Shown here: positions 38,201 through 46,320 of the stretch, piece after piece
Layout: each line of letters starts with the position of its first letter
Numbering within the stretch: the stretch's first letter is position 1
NCBI GenBank assembly: GCA_905221605.1
Contig: CAJNDS010002584.1
Span: forward strand, 257,257-321,256
Origin: Symbiodinium natans
Taxonomy: Eukaryota > Sar > Dinophyceae > Suessiales > Symbiodiniaceae
Direction of reading: 5' to 3'
DNA: 64,000 nucleotides
The notes under the pieces: model-generated
The model's database searches: none
Told to the model about the DNA's origin: nothing
Seen by the model: only the letters and a program-made list of their open reading frames with translations
Translations under genes and position numbers: made by a program

Positions 38201-38650
38201 TTGTCTCCACTGTTTCTTTGATTTGGGGTTTTCGGTGGTGTGATCTCTCCCTCTCTCTCCCTCTCTCTCCCTCTCTCTCCCTCTCTCTCCCTCTCTCTCC
38301 CTCTCTCTCCCTCTCTCTCCCTCTCTCTCCCTCTCTCTCCCTCTCTTCTCTTTCCTTCCCTCCCCACAAGAACAGGCAAAGATTCGTGGAGTGTGACGGC
38401 CGAAGCCTTTGCCAGGTGTGCGCGACGTGGGCCGTCTTGATCTGGGGGGAGCTAAGCGGTGCCGGGACGAAGACAAGCTGTTCCTTGGCACTCCGTTTTC
38501 AGAGCCCAAAGCAACCACCAAAACAGAACAGGCAGAAGAGGGCTGCCTTTTTGTTGCAAAGTCGACTCACGCAGAGGCCTTTTCGCCTTCATGCTGATGG
38601 CTTTCGCTTCTGCGGTGGCGCTCTTCCTGATCGCCGGGCTGGAGGGCTGA
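14880..38650 (+). CDS. DMT-superfamily permease gene with a 19-kb intron
   Basis: Eleven exons: 14880-14982, 15054-15110, 15389-15484, 15642-15791, 15900-15967 (or 15970), 17638-17829, 18322-18388, 18492-18605, 37822-37880, 38416-38476, 38577-38650. They join to 1041 nt, 346 residues. Every intron starts GC and ends AG. The ATG at 14880 opens LALAAMFLWGSWANTL; then come LYFFDYILGHLLA, VVFVVSAIAGLLFALG, LLAVASIDLAGMAMP, VVAVLGATLLDG, GLTFAAIGGFCFALWP, GALLAALLLLPLLCRWPL, HFLGLAGGFAHGCGSLL, CATWAVLIWGELSGAG and a last helix before TGA. WGSWAN, an acidic RFEL/DY segment, IDLAGM and W-x-x-x-x-W-x-E are the pattern I know from ~10-helix ureide-permease/GRP-type DMT carriers, so an integral membrane solute transporter is inferred; substrate unknown. 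The weakest link is exons 8-10: exon 9's acceptor is not followed by G, and about five residues before CATWAV seem missing, so a small exon may be unseen. Confidence 0.68.
16510..16536 (+). repeat. GT microsatellite in intron 5
   Basis: A short (GT)n run inside the 1.67-kb intron of the permease gene. Confidence 0.85.
16660..16860 (+). repeat. Telomere-like variant repeats (CCCTACAGGG type)
   Basis: Degenerate units such as CCCTACAGGGTTT and CCCTAAGCCT occur repeatedly. They look like mutated CCCTAAA telomere units, with an added self-complementary CCCTACAGGG core. They lie in intron 5 of the permease gene. Confidence 0.55.
18830..18930 (+). repeat. Left inverted repeat: GGATCAAAAA/TTATTTAGGATCAAG units
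   Basis: Several tandem units of about 22-26 bp built on TTATTTAGGATCAAGAAAAA, preceded by a G-rich stretch (GCGTTGGGGATGC). The reverse complement of 37672-37785 carries the same succession: G-rich stretch, GGATCAAAAA, TTATTTGGGATCAAAA, an A/T tract, then another unit. The two therefore form inverted repeats at the two edges of the repeat-filled part of intron 8. Confidence 0.65.
18955..19265 (+). repeat. GGAA-rich purine microsatellite
   Basis: About 300 bp of GGAA, GGAAAG and GGAAAA units, nearly all purine. Opens artificial Lys/Glu/Gly frames on the plus strand and Phe/Pro/Ser frames on the minus strand. Lies in intron 8 of the permease gene. Confidence 0.9.
19345..19430 (+). repeat. GGTCCTCTGGTCC short tandem repeat
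   Basis: Runs of GGTCCTC(T/C)GG with variants, in intron 8. No coding meaning. Confidence 0.75.
19590..19770 (+). repeat. ~55-80-bp direct repeat, GGCCCCTAAACTCCCTT units
   Basis: Three or four imperfect units, each with GCCCCTAAACTCCCTT followed by TCTAAGCGTT or TCTAAGCATT (near 19598, 19650 and 19730). Just downstream, 19795-19905 carries CGCTGATGCTCCTGATGCGCG repeats in three copies. All are intronic. Confidence 0.65.
20173..20207 (+). repeat. AT microsatellite
   Basis: A perfect (TA)n run of about 35 bp in intron 8. Confidence 0.9.
20385..20995 (+). repeat. Interstitial telomere-like repeats (TTTAGGG)
   Basis: CCCTAAACCC variants at 20405-20440 and a denser run of TTTAGGG units at 20855-20985, mixed with TTTAGG and TCTAGGG variants. 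These match the Arabidopsis-type telomere unit also used by dinoflagellates, but they are interior and degenerate. Confidence 0.75.
21290..21433. other. G-rich edge and 100-N assembly gap
   Basis: Bases 21334-21433 are exactly 100 N, the conventional gap of unknown size. Immediately left is GGGTGGGGGTTGGGGGTGGCAG, which matches the G-rich array found at 28272-35960. Immediately right is the start of a 2.28-kb repeat unit. The gap therefore joins two repeat families, and true order and length there are unknown. Confidence 0.9.
21434..27640 (+). repeat. 2.28-kb tandem repeat, polypyrimidine-rich
   Basis: Copies begin at 21434 (cut by the gap), 23714 and about 25954. Copies 1 and 2 are nearly identical at a spacing of about 2281 bp. 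Copy 3 lacks roughly 225 bp (junction near 26494) and has about 49 extra bases at 27012-27060. After 27.5 kb similarity decays. Each unit is built from smaller monomers that share GCTTACATTCTTCTCAAAA, followed by a GGGG(A)CATCCCTTTC block (near 22050, 23349, 23727, 24331, 25588, 25967 and 27556), so it is a higher-order repeat. A separate block repeats GTTTCAAA. Open frames of 60-150 codons recur but carry different stops in different copies. Confidence 0.88.
28130..28275 (-). repeat. Inverted fragment of the 2.28-kb repeat
   Basis: This stretch is the reverse complement of 23775-23920 in the tandem unit (shared elements: the Asn/Lys-type GAAAGCAAAAGGAGACTCC stretch and GGATAGGAAGG). It abuts the first block of the G-rich array, so the tandem array turns over at this point. 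Confidence 0.75.
28272..28790 (+). repeat. G-rich modular array, first block
   Basis: Made of the same modules as 29612-35960: GGGGGTGGCAGGATGCGTACGG, the GACCAGCGTTGGCAGCCATG module, and CCAGGAGCAAGGGGCCCATG. Separated from the main array by inverted fragments of the pyrimidine repeat. Confidence 0.88.
28800..29345 (-). repeat. Inverted fragments of the 2.28-kb repeat inside the G-rich array
   Basis: Bases 28855-28985 are the reverse complement of about 23150-23290 in the tandem unit, and 29145-29290 the reverse complement of about 22960-23080. The pieces are more diverged than the direct copies. From 29345 to 29610 there is unique sequence with a few telomere-like words (TTTAGG, TTAGGGT). 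Confidence 0.75.
29612..35960 (+). repeat. G-rich modular tandem array, ~6.3 kb
   Basis: Built from shuffled modules, not one fixed unit. Module A contains CCCTTTAAAGTCAGCTG; its start is seen at 30363, 30814, 31453, 32094, 32317, 32778, 33405, 34215 (one base variant), 34848 and 35354, giving spacings of about 451, 639, 641, 223, 461, 627, 810, 633 and 506 bp. Module B, ACCAGCGTTGGCAGCCATGC, occurs near 29744, 31648, 32969, 33598, 34409, 35030 and 35434, plus 28344 in the first block. Between modules lie GGGGGTGGGGGTTGGGGG tracts with strong G-quadruplex potential on the plus strand. Module loss, not drift, explains length differences. Long Pro/His frames on the minus strand (up to 827 codons) and Gly/Trp/Val frames on the plus strand are by-products. 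Confidence 0.92.
35990..36035 (+). repeat. Short element shared with 56376-56420
   Basis: ATGGGTCTTCACTGACGCCG and the following CGGTCGGCGGA-type end recur at 56376-56420 with small changes (ATGGGTCTTCACAAACGCCG). In both places it borders G-rich sequence, suggesting a shared terminal piece of a dispersed element. Confidence 0.55.
36035..37290 (+). repeat. AT-rich AATATACA microsatellite region
   Basis: Degenerate (ACAATAATAT)n and (AATATACA)n over more than 1 kb, with an embedded island at 36240-36480 that has a C/G homopolymer and two related segments ending CCAAACC(C/A)ATGATGCGAGC. No exon seen. Intronic within the permease gene. Confidence 0.8.
37346..37640 (+). repeat. 42-bp tandem repeat (~6-7 units)
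   Basis: Units begin CAGCCTCTG and contain CAGAAATGCTGCTATTT(A/T)CAG. Since 42 is divisible by three, the array stays open for 117 codons as a 14-residue repeat (QPLxxQKCCYxQYF). Later units are diverged. No splice sites frame it, so coding is doubtful. Confidence 0.8.
37672..37785 (-). repeat. Right inverted repeat matching 18830-18930
   Basis: TTTTTTGATCCCAAATAA occurs twice, followed by TTTGATCCCCTACCCCACG. Its reverse complement matches the left repeat in motif order, including the flanking G-rich stretch. It ends about 40 bp before exon 9 of the permease gene. Confidence 0.65.
38070..38347 (+). repeat. Pyrimidine minisatellites in permease intron 9
   Basis: CCCTTTGTCT-type units at 38070-38215 are followed by about 13 perfect CCCTCTCT octamers at 38243-38345. 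Together they make a roughly 280-bp pyrimidine tract ending some 70 bp before the exon-10 acceptor, an unusually long polypyrimidine tract. Confidence 0.88.
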
Positions 38651-39568
38651 TGCTTACGGCGCCCGTCGCCCGCGCAGCACGATTACATTCCTAAACACCC
38701 CCCCCCCCCCATATCCGGCGCATCACTGTGAGGGTCCGCGCGTGTCTGTGGCTTATTATAACACAGCGGCAGCTTGCGCTCAGGTGGCCTTGCCAGGTGC
38801 CATCGAACCAGCTTTCTGAGGCCACGCATGTGACATTTTCAAGGCTGGAGCCACCTGTGCTCTTTACTCTTGCAAGCTTCTAGCATGAAGCCAAAGATCC
38901 ATCCGCAAATGCACAAGTGAGGCTGACACAGGTCAGTCCACCACCAAACCAGTAACACTAGACTCTCCACATGTGATGCCGATAGTACCCGTAACCCCGA
39001 CCTCAGCGTCACCTCTTGCACGCCACAAAGTTGGGCAACCAGACGCTACCAGGGGGCCAATTGTAAAAACCTTTCTTCCCAGTCTGCCAGGGTCAGTGCC
39101 TTTTGCCCTTGAGATGTGAGAATGACCTAACTGCCTCCTTGAGGCTCCCTCTGGGAGTACTTCCATGCAGAAACGGGGGAAGCCTTCATAATTCATCCTT
39201 CCGAGATCCACTCGCCATCGGTTCCACCACTGCCACATGACATGCCGGCAGCGTTAGAGCTTCGGACAATATACCAATCGACGGGCAGAGTACAAAACTG
39301 CGTTCATCAACCGGTCCAGGCTATATGGGCAGGCATTGCACTTGCTGATCACTGTCCCCATACATCCCCATACTGTAGTTCTCCATATAGTCTTGTGCCA
39401 TACGACGAAGTATCCCCGTCGAACGCACAGGGTTGTAGGAGAGCCTAAGTGGATCAGGGAGTGACGGGCAGGGTTCACCGACAGCTGCAACGTGACTGTT
39501 GCAACTCTTAAAACAAAACCGCAATAACCATAGGAACTGTAGGGACATGATGTGGTATCGAAGCCGCC
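38651..39568. other. Intergenic between permease and WW-domain genes
   Basis: About 0.9 kb. Contains a C homopolymer at 38699-38710 just after the permease stop. Open frames on both strands (largest, minus, 39254-39829, overlapping the next gene) show no motif. Confidence 0.45.
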
Positions 39569-42500
39569 ATGGAAGACACAGAAGTCATTGACGATGCGGA
39601 CCTTTGCTCCTCGGGTTCGGAGGCTGTTGCCCGGCCCCCATGTCGCTGTCGGCGCTGCAGATCTAGCCCGTATTCGTCCTCCTAAACCTTTGAAAGCCTT
39701 GCGACTCCAGGTCGTGGAGGCGGCACCTCGAGAGCATGCCAAAGAGCATGCGAGAGCGAGCAAGACTGCTGATAGCTCCAGGCAAAAGCGGGATGCGCCG
39801 CGCCGCTTGGCTTGGCGAAGCCTTATCATTGAGCAGCTTGGGAACTTTCAAAATTCAACCGTTGACACTTGTTGACATGACGTGTGAGGAGACAAGTCTC
39901 GGCAAAAGCGGGTGCAGGCTCAGCTGGAGGCGAAGCTGCAGGCGATGCCCCTTCCCCCAGGCTGGATTCGCGTGGCTTCTAAGTCCAAGCCCGGGGCCTT
40001 CTACTACGCTCACCCGGCCAGCAAGCGCACTCAGGCCAGACTCAAGCCTCGAAGACTCGCAGGATGGGCGTGTGTGAGCTACGTGAACCTGTGTGAATCC
40101 ATTCCAGGCGCACCCGCCCGCCACCATGTACGAGGGCCTTCCGAATCCAGAACCGTCCCAAGTGATGCCGAAAAGGCCGGTTCGGCTGAAGTTCAGCTGT
40201 TTTTTTCAGTGTAAATTTCAACCGTTCACTGTTTTATTGGCTCCACGTGTCCCAAGTGGGTCCAGTTTTGTGCATCTCGTCTTGGCTGCTGTGCCTTTGA
40301 ATCACTGCAGGGACATCGTGCAGGACGCAGCGGATGCAGCTCGCAAGGTTCACGGGAGTTGCTCGGGTTTGCCATGCCGCTGTCCTTGTTCCCGTCCATC
40401 GAGTACCCCCGGACTTCCTATGTGGAGACACATGTCATGTGTCTTACTTTCTCTCCGTGCTTGAAAGTTGGGTGCCTTTTCCTGTCACAGTTTCCTGCGG
40501 GTTCAACACGCCATGTCAAGGCGGAAGCGAAAAAGAAGGAGCAGGAAGCCGAGGTGCGCGCCCTCAGCCGTGGCCGGCGGATGCTTTCTTCAAAGCTTCA
40601 TGTTGCCAGGGGAAGAGCTAACAATGGCTATCAGAACATGAGACAACAAAGCCCTGCAACTCTAACATTGTCTAGCATTCTGAAGGAGGAGAAGGCGCGC
40701 ATCGCAGCGAAGCAAGAGGCGGCGCGCATGCGGCGCAAACGTGATGAGGACGGGCTTTGCGATCGTTTCCCACAAGTATACATGACGTACAAGTACCATA
40801 TGTATGCGCGCACATACTATATATATATATATACATATTATGTATGTGAACACACTTGCCCCTTATGTGTCCTTCCATTGACATAAGAGTTATATAAAGA
40901 CTTGGTGCAACCCTATGCCAAGCAACCTTAGCAGCAACACTCCAAGAGACGACTGAGCGTCGAGGGCGTCGGCCGAAAGGCTTGGCTGGTACTAGTCGGG
41001 GCCAAGGAGGTGTAGCTCTAGTTGAGCTCAGTGTTGTCGCCCTTGGCTTTCTTCGCTGCAAGCTGCAACCCTGGCGCAAGCTGGAAGCCTAATCCCCTTA
41101 AAACAGGCGCTGCGCAAAGCGGATGAGGAAGCAAAGCAGGTCCGCCTGGGGCCAGGCTAAAAGGATTTTTGATTGAGAGAAGCTTCCTCTGAGGTTTGTG
41201 AGTTCGGTTGGGCCTTAACTTATTTGGAGGGGTCTGGGTTGCGCAAGGTTTTCCGACTGTGATTTGGTCTCAAAGGGGACCCCAGCACACTGCTCATCTT
41301 GCCCATCACTGTCTTGCCATCCTGACTACAGTAGCATCCGCTTTATTTGGTAGTCGCGATCGTCCTGGCCATCCTTTGTACCAGTCTGATCCGTCTGTGT
41401 CTCGTGCTCAGCAGTGGGCTTGGTGGGCTGGCCTGAGAAGTGTTCGAGGGTTCTCGCATGCTTAGCATCCGATCCCAAACCTACTCGGGCCAATTCCCTT
41501 AGTCGACGGCCAGGAGGCTGCAGGAGCAGAAGAGGTCATCCGAGCCTTGGATATTTTGCATTCACCGGCCGAATTTAAACATCAGCCGCATGAGCAGGCT
41601 GTGCCCCCTTCCCCTCGTTGCATGGACGCGGCGGGGGTCAGGGTTCAGAATTCGTTGCGGCTTGGGGTCATGTAATGTGGGTGGATTCATGGCATATACT
41701 TGTAGGTTGAATTGGTTTTCGGGATGTTGGGGTGTGGGCTTCAGATGTTCAAGCCCGTCCACCTCGAGCCCACCCAGGAAAGGCACGTGAGAAGCGAGCC
41801 TTAGCGCCGAAGGAGACCTTTGAGGAGGCGGGGGAGGGGGATTGTTAGGGTCCCTTCTGGGTTCTTGAAGACTAAGCACAAGCAAGGGGGTTTGTTTGTT
41901 CAAGTGGACTTTCCAAGCGCCTTATGAAACGCGGCCTTCTCATGAAATGTCCTCAGATCCTCAAGAACTGCCCAAGGTCTCCGAGCGAAGAGAGAAACGG
42001 AAAGCCACAGGCTGGTGGGAGGGAGGGGGGGGCAACGCTTTCACTAAGTTAAACGCCGATGAACACTTCGGCGCTTGGGAAAGACGCGATGAGAGTTGGG
42101 CACATGCAGGTGGCATCCATTTCGACACCACGAAGCCGGCGGAGGCGGAAGAGCAGCAGACAGGGAGCGACTCCGAGGACAGAGCCGGACCGGGCCGAAC
42201 AGGGTCCGCAAAAGCATCGGCTTTACTTGGGGAGTGAAGCACGAGAGGTTGGGAGTCACGGCTCATAGAGGCTAGGGTCAGGATGTTTGGGCGTCCTCGG
42301 TTCGCTGCTGGTGTAGGAGCTCGACCTCTATCGGTTGCGTGACAAGCGTCTCGGCTGAAGTGGAATGCTGTGACGATGAGGGAGCTGTTCAGGTTGGGTT
42401 TGGAGATGCTTGGTGATTATTGTTTCTCCTTGTTGCAAGGTTCCTGAATGCTGAGGAGCCTTGGCTCACCCCGATCGACTGAGGTTTCGTGCCAGCGTGG

Positions 42501-43951
42501 CGGCGGCTTCGGCGCCGGTCTTCGACGACTCGGAGGCCATGGCTCCAGGATGCCTTCGTCCAGAAAAGGTTTCAGAAAGGCTCTTAGGGAGATGACTGAT
42601 TGCCTTGTTCACAAGCTCCCAGGTGGCCGAAGCTCCGCCTCCGCCGCCGCCGCCGCTGCCCCCGCCCCTTCCACCGCCAAAGCCCTTGGAGAAGAGCAAG
42701 AAGGAGAAGAAGCAGGACAGTCGGACCGCCGTATGACAGCTAGAGGCTGAGCGCGAAGCCCAGGGTTCCGAGCATGCGTTCACTTTCACTTCTCTTTCCT
42801 TTTCAATAGTTTCAATACCATCTCCGCGCCAATCATATTTACATGTTTCCGGCGCAGCGGAGTGAACGAAAGTCCGATTCTTTGCAGCTTTGTTGGGAAC
42901 TCTCTTGACAAGGAACCCACCCACATCACCCCAACATCAGGCTTCTGGACGTTCCCCTGCTCATTGCACATGCAGAGGTGCCAGCTCAGTGCAGCCGGAA
43001 GCCGAAAAGGTCTATGTTTTCGCATGCTCCCAGAGCGAAGAGAGCAGATTAAGTATAGAGTCTGCGTCTCCTCCTATGATCCCTCGATTTTTTATTTTCT
43101 ATGCCATGAATGCCAGAGACGGGGTCTGGGCACTTCCCGCAGTGACAGAACTTCAGCTGAAGAGCAGGTGCGGTGTGTGTGGGCACACCAACATGTGCAA
43201 GGAAGAGGTGCCAGGGCATCAGCCGACCCTCCGAGAGCTCTTACGGGTTTGCATCAGTGTGATCTCAGGTGCAGGCGAGATGCTCTTGCACCAGATTTGC
43301 TTTGCACCGTTGAGGTTTCCAAAAAAAAACTGCAGAAGAGCACAACATGACTGCAAAGGAGCACACGTCACCAGCAGCACCAGCGCTGTTTCCCCCCTGT
43401 GCTGTGTAACAAGTCACACCTCGAGTGTACGGGTGGTAAGGGTTATGCTTACTTGCGGATGCAACATGACTGCCATATTTCAGTGCCCACAACACAACGA
43501 GCACTTCGCTGTAAACATTCGATTTGTGGTGTGCGCAGCGGGCAGTCGCTTGCTATTGCATGCCTCTTTCTCCAGGAGAAGAAGGCCATGCAGAAAGCCT
43601 TGCTGAAATCGATGAGCAAGGCCTGATTGGAGTCGATATCCGAGAATTCCTAGCATGTCCTAGCATTCCCATGTCCATGTGGCACATAGCAAGCCACAGG
43701 GGACCTGATGACGATGCCTTTAACTTGCTGGGGGTGCGACCTGACAGCCAGGAGGAGAGGAAGCAATTCAAGAAGCTGAAAAAGAACCTCATTCGGCATC
43801 GTCTTTTCTGCAGCAGATTCGGGTGGTACGCGTAGGGTTGCAGACTGGAGCTTGGCCCGCTCTAATCATGAAGATCTGGCTGAGGATGCAAAAGCTCCAG
43901 GCGAAGGTTGCCAAAGCTGAGAAGGCCCGATCACGTTCCAAAGTTCCCTGA
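39569..43951 (+). CDS. Multi-exon WW-domain protein gene
   Basis: The ATG at 39569 opens MEDTEVIDDADLCSSGSE. Exon 39711 on encodes a basic helix (REHAKEHARASKTADSSRQK). The exon ending 40034 encodes AQLEAKLQAMPLPPGWIRVA and GAFYYAHPASKRTQ; with exon 40108-40190 (AHPPATMYEGLPNPEP) it makes a WW domain with the first Trp and aromatic pair but no second Trp. Exon 40311-40347 gives DIVQDAADAARK. Later exon pieces start near 40521, 40676, 41107, 41514, 42496, 42623 (eight-proline run, then EKSKKEKKQD), 43576 and 43752. The last reads KIWLRMQKLQAKVAKAEKAR and stops at TGA 43949-43951. The joins 40034/40108 (GC-AG) and 40190/40311 (GT-AG) are exact; several later ones, and the segment 41940-42235, are not fully resolved. 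WW domains bind proline-rich ligands; role unknown. Confidence 0.6.
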
Positions 43952-44139
43952 CTTGTCACATCTGAACAAGTCTCAACATCCCTCAACAGATCTCAACACA
44001 ACTGCACTGACATCTTGCTTGTGCATGCCCACACTCTGAGGCACTCAAGAAGTCGGAGAAGCTCCTGAGGAGCTGCGTGCAGAGGGCCGCCGTTGCGCTG
44101 AGCAGACGGTGAATCCATAGCGTAGCTTTGTGGGCTCGG

Positions 44140-44440
44140 GGGGAATCGAAGCACCGAAGGAGATCCAAGCATGGTGGCAGCCCTTCTAGCTCATCCTCTT
44201 CATCCAGCTCTTCTTCGAGCTAGGTGGGGCTGAAGCTACCAAGTCGCTTCTAACCCCTGTACTAGATCACCCGCCGGACTGCAAACCTGCGGATGCGAAC
44301 CAATGTTGTTTTTGGCCAATGCTCACCCTAAGTCCCTGCAAAGGCTCTCTGAGTGCATGGCCTTTGAGCAGACCATGTTGAGCGAGGAAGGGCTAAAACA
44401 GCAGCGAGTTTGGAAGCTGTGAGTTTCGGCTTGCTGAATA
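44140..44440 (+). pseudogene. Exon-derived duplicate with premature stop
   Basis: Closely matches 52415-52715 over about 290 bp. In the 52.4-kb copy the segment CACCGAAGGAGATCC onward reads KEIQAWWQPFQLILFIQLFF. Here one C-to-T change turns the CAG after WWQPF into TAG. The copies also differ by small indels after GAGCTAGGTGGGGCT. It looks like a duplicated, broken gene fragment. Confidence 0.6.
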
Positions 44441-45680
44441 CTGACACTCCCGTGTGTGTGCGATTTGGAGGCGTTTTTGTGCAGGGCCAGGCAGTTAATC
44501 TCCCTATGGAAATGTTCAAACTTCTTCAACAAGGAAATCATTCAAACAGGATGACTTAAAATGATTGAATGGTGCAAGCCAATTACATCAATCTAAATAA
44601 CAGGATGGTGGCCTCCAGGGGTAGGGAAATATCTTATTTACGTTTAGTTGGACTGAAGAAAAACATCTAAGCCATTAACACAAGTTAATTCCTAAGCTTT
44701 GCACTCCTTCAGCCCTTTTTTTTTGGCCTAAACATCTAAACAACTCAAAAAACAAGAACTTAACGTGTTTGAATTGTTTTTATTGAAGCAATGGCTTAAA
44801 CAAGAAAAACAAGTTTAATATCTGAAAAGACATGGTTCGAATTCCAAGCCCTCCAGGCCTCCAGCCCCCATTTACATTGCGTTACTTTATAAAAATTTAT
44901 GACAACTTAAACCAATGTATTAAATCATTCAAGCTATCTCACTTCTTTCCACTATTTAAACTCATTCGGTAAGTTGAACAGCTTATAGGTGTCGCGCCTA
45001 CCTTTGGCATGCCACAGTGTGCTTTTGTTCCCTACACTTTTGTACAGATTGCACGATGCCCTGAGCCCTAAGTAAGGCCCCTCCTTTTGTAAGCCTAAGA
45101 CGTTCACGTCCTGCCTTGCATGAGGTGGGATGCTGCAATGGTACGATGGAGACCATGGTGGCCGTCGTTGCAGTTGATGTTTAGCCGTTTAGCCATGGTG
45201 AGGTGATCGCCGTGTGTTGGCTTCTTTTGGGTTTCTTGGTGATGAATGGCGATGAGAGGTGCAGTACGCGGTTGTGGAAGATCTAACACCAAATGCTCAG
45301 GACAGGCATGACGTCATGAAGTGAAAAGGAGAGAGCCATTGAATGGTGTGAACCTTTTTTCGTGAAGCGAAACCTCCCCCAGGAAAGGACAAGTTTGGAG
45401 TTGGTTTTGCGTGCAGAACTCTCCTTTGAAAATCTTCGGGCTCCGGATTTCTTGGGGCCCGCTCTTTATGCGTAGAAGGTCCCAGACAAGGCGTCCCCCA
45501 GACAGAAACATTTTTTTGCTTTTGTGTTGCGTAAGATGCTTTGTCTCGGATGGTACAAGGTTTGAGACGGGACCACAGGCAGCTGAGCTGTCGACTATGG
45601 GGATGAGAAACCGCTAGTTCTGGTCCGCGCTTTTGCCGTGCTCCCAGGACATTCAGTGCAAAGAAGGCCCTGAGCCTGCG
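44441..45680. other. AT-richer non-coding stretch
   Basis: 44560-44990 is relatively AT-rich, with repeated AACA/TTTAA words. No exon with splice support was seen. 45314-45511 is open on both strands without motif. Confidence 0.4.
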
Positions 45681-45688
45681 AGGGCATC

Positions 45689-46320
45689 ATGTATCAGATT
45701 TGTCATGATTTGTCCCAGCACATGGGTGCTCACTGTTTTCCGACATTTAATTTAGTTTTCAGAGTCGACAGCACTTTACAGCAGTTCTTCGACAGACCTA
45801 CGATGTACGAGCGCTTTGAACCAGCAAGATGTTCAGCCACAGCAGCAGCAGCAGCAGCCCATAAGAGTATCACCATTGCCTCGTGCCACACCGGCATGTC
45901 GCAGCTGCAGCCCCAGAAGCTGTGTGAATGTCAATGCAGCCTCAGATTGCGTTCGACCGCTAGACTTGCTGGGAGGCTCTTGAGTCCGAAAAGGCGGAGA
46001 GTTGAGGCGCGTCGAGCGGGAGCCTGTGCAGATCCTTTTCCATGTCGGCACAGATGTGTGCCGCCAGCAAATCGCATGCCAGGATGGCGATGCGCACGGC
46101 TTCGTTCCTGGTTGGCTCCTTGGCACGGGGGCCGTTTCTCAGACGCGTGCCCGTTCGTCTCTGAGTTGCTGTTGTTCTCTCAGGTGCGGGTAGCGCGTGC
46201 CCAGCCGACGAGCGTGGACCCATGGCTCAGCAGGCCATCATACCAAGCGGTGTTTGGAGAGAGGGACGGCAGTTGAGCGGGCCCGCTCCGATGCTTCTGA
46301 CTCCGGCTTGACAGAAACAA
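45689..46320 (+). CDS. Candidate coding segment, unassigned
   Basis: One 195-codon frame runs 45689-46276, but different parts look coding in different frames, so splicing is likely. A CAG run at 45838-45858 encodes polyglutamine in one frame (DVQPQQQQQQPIRVSPLP). About 46002-46140 gives EPVQILFHVGTDVCRQQIAC and GFVPGWLLGTGAVSQT. A segment after TTCTCTCAG (46184) reads either VRVARAQPTSVDPWLSR to the TGA at 46276, or MAQQAIIPSGVWREGRQLSG in another frame. No family recognised. Confidence 0.28.
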
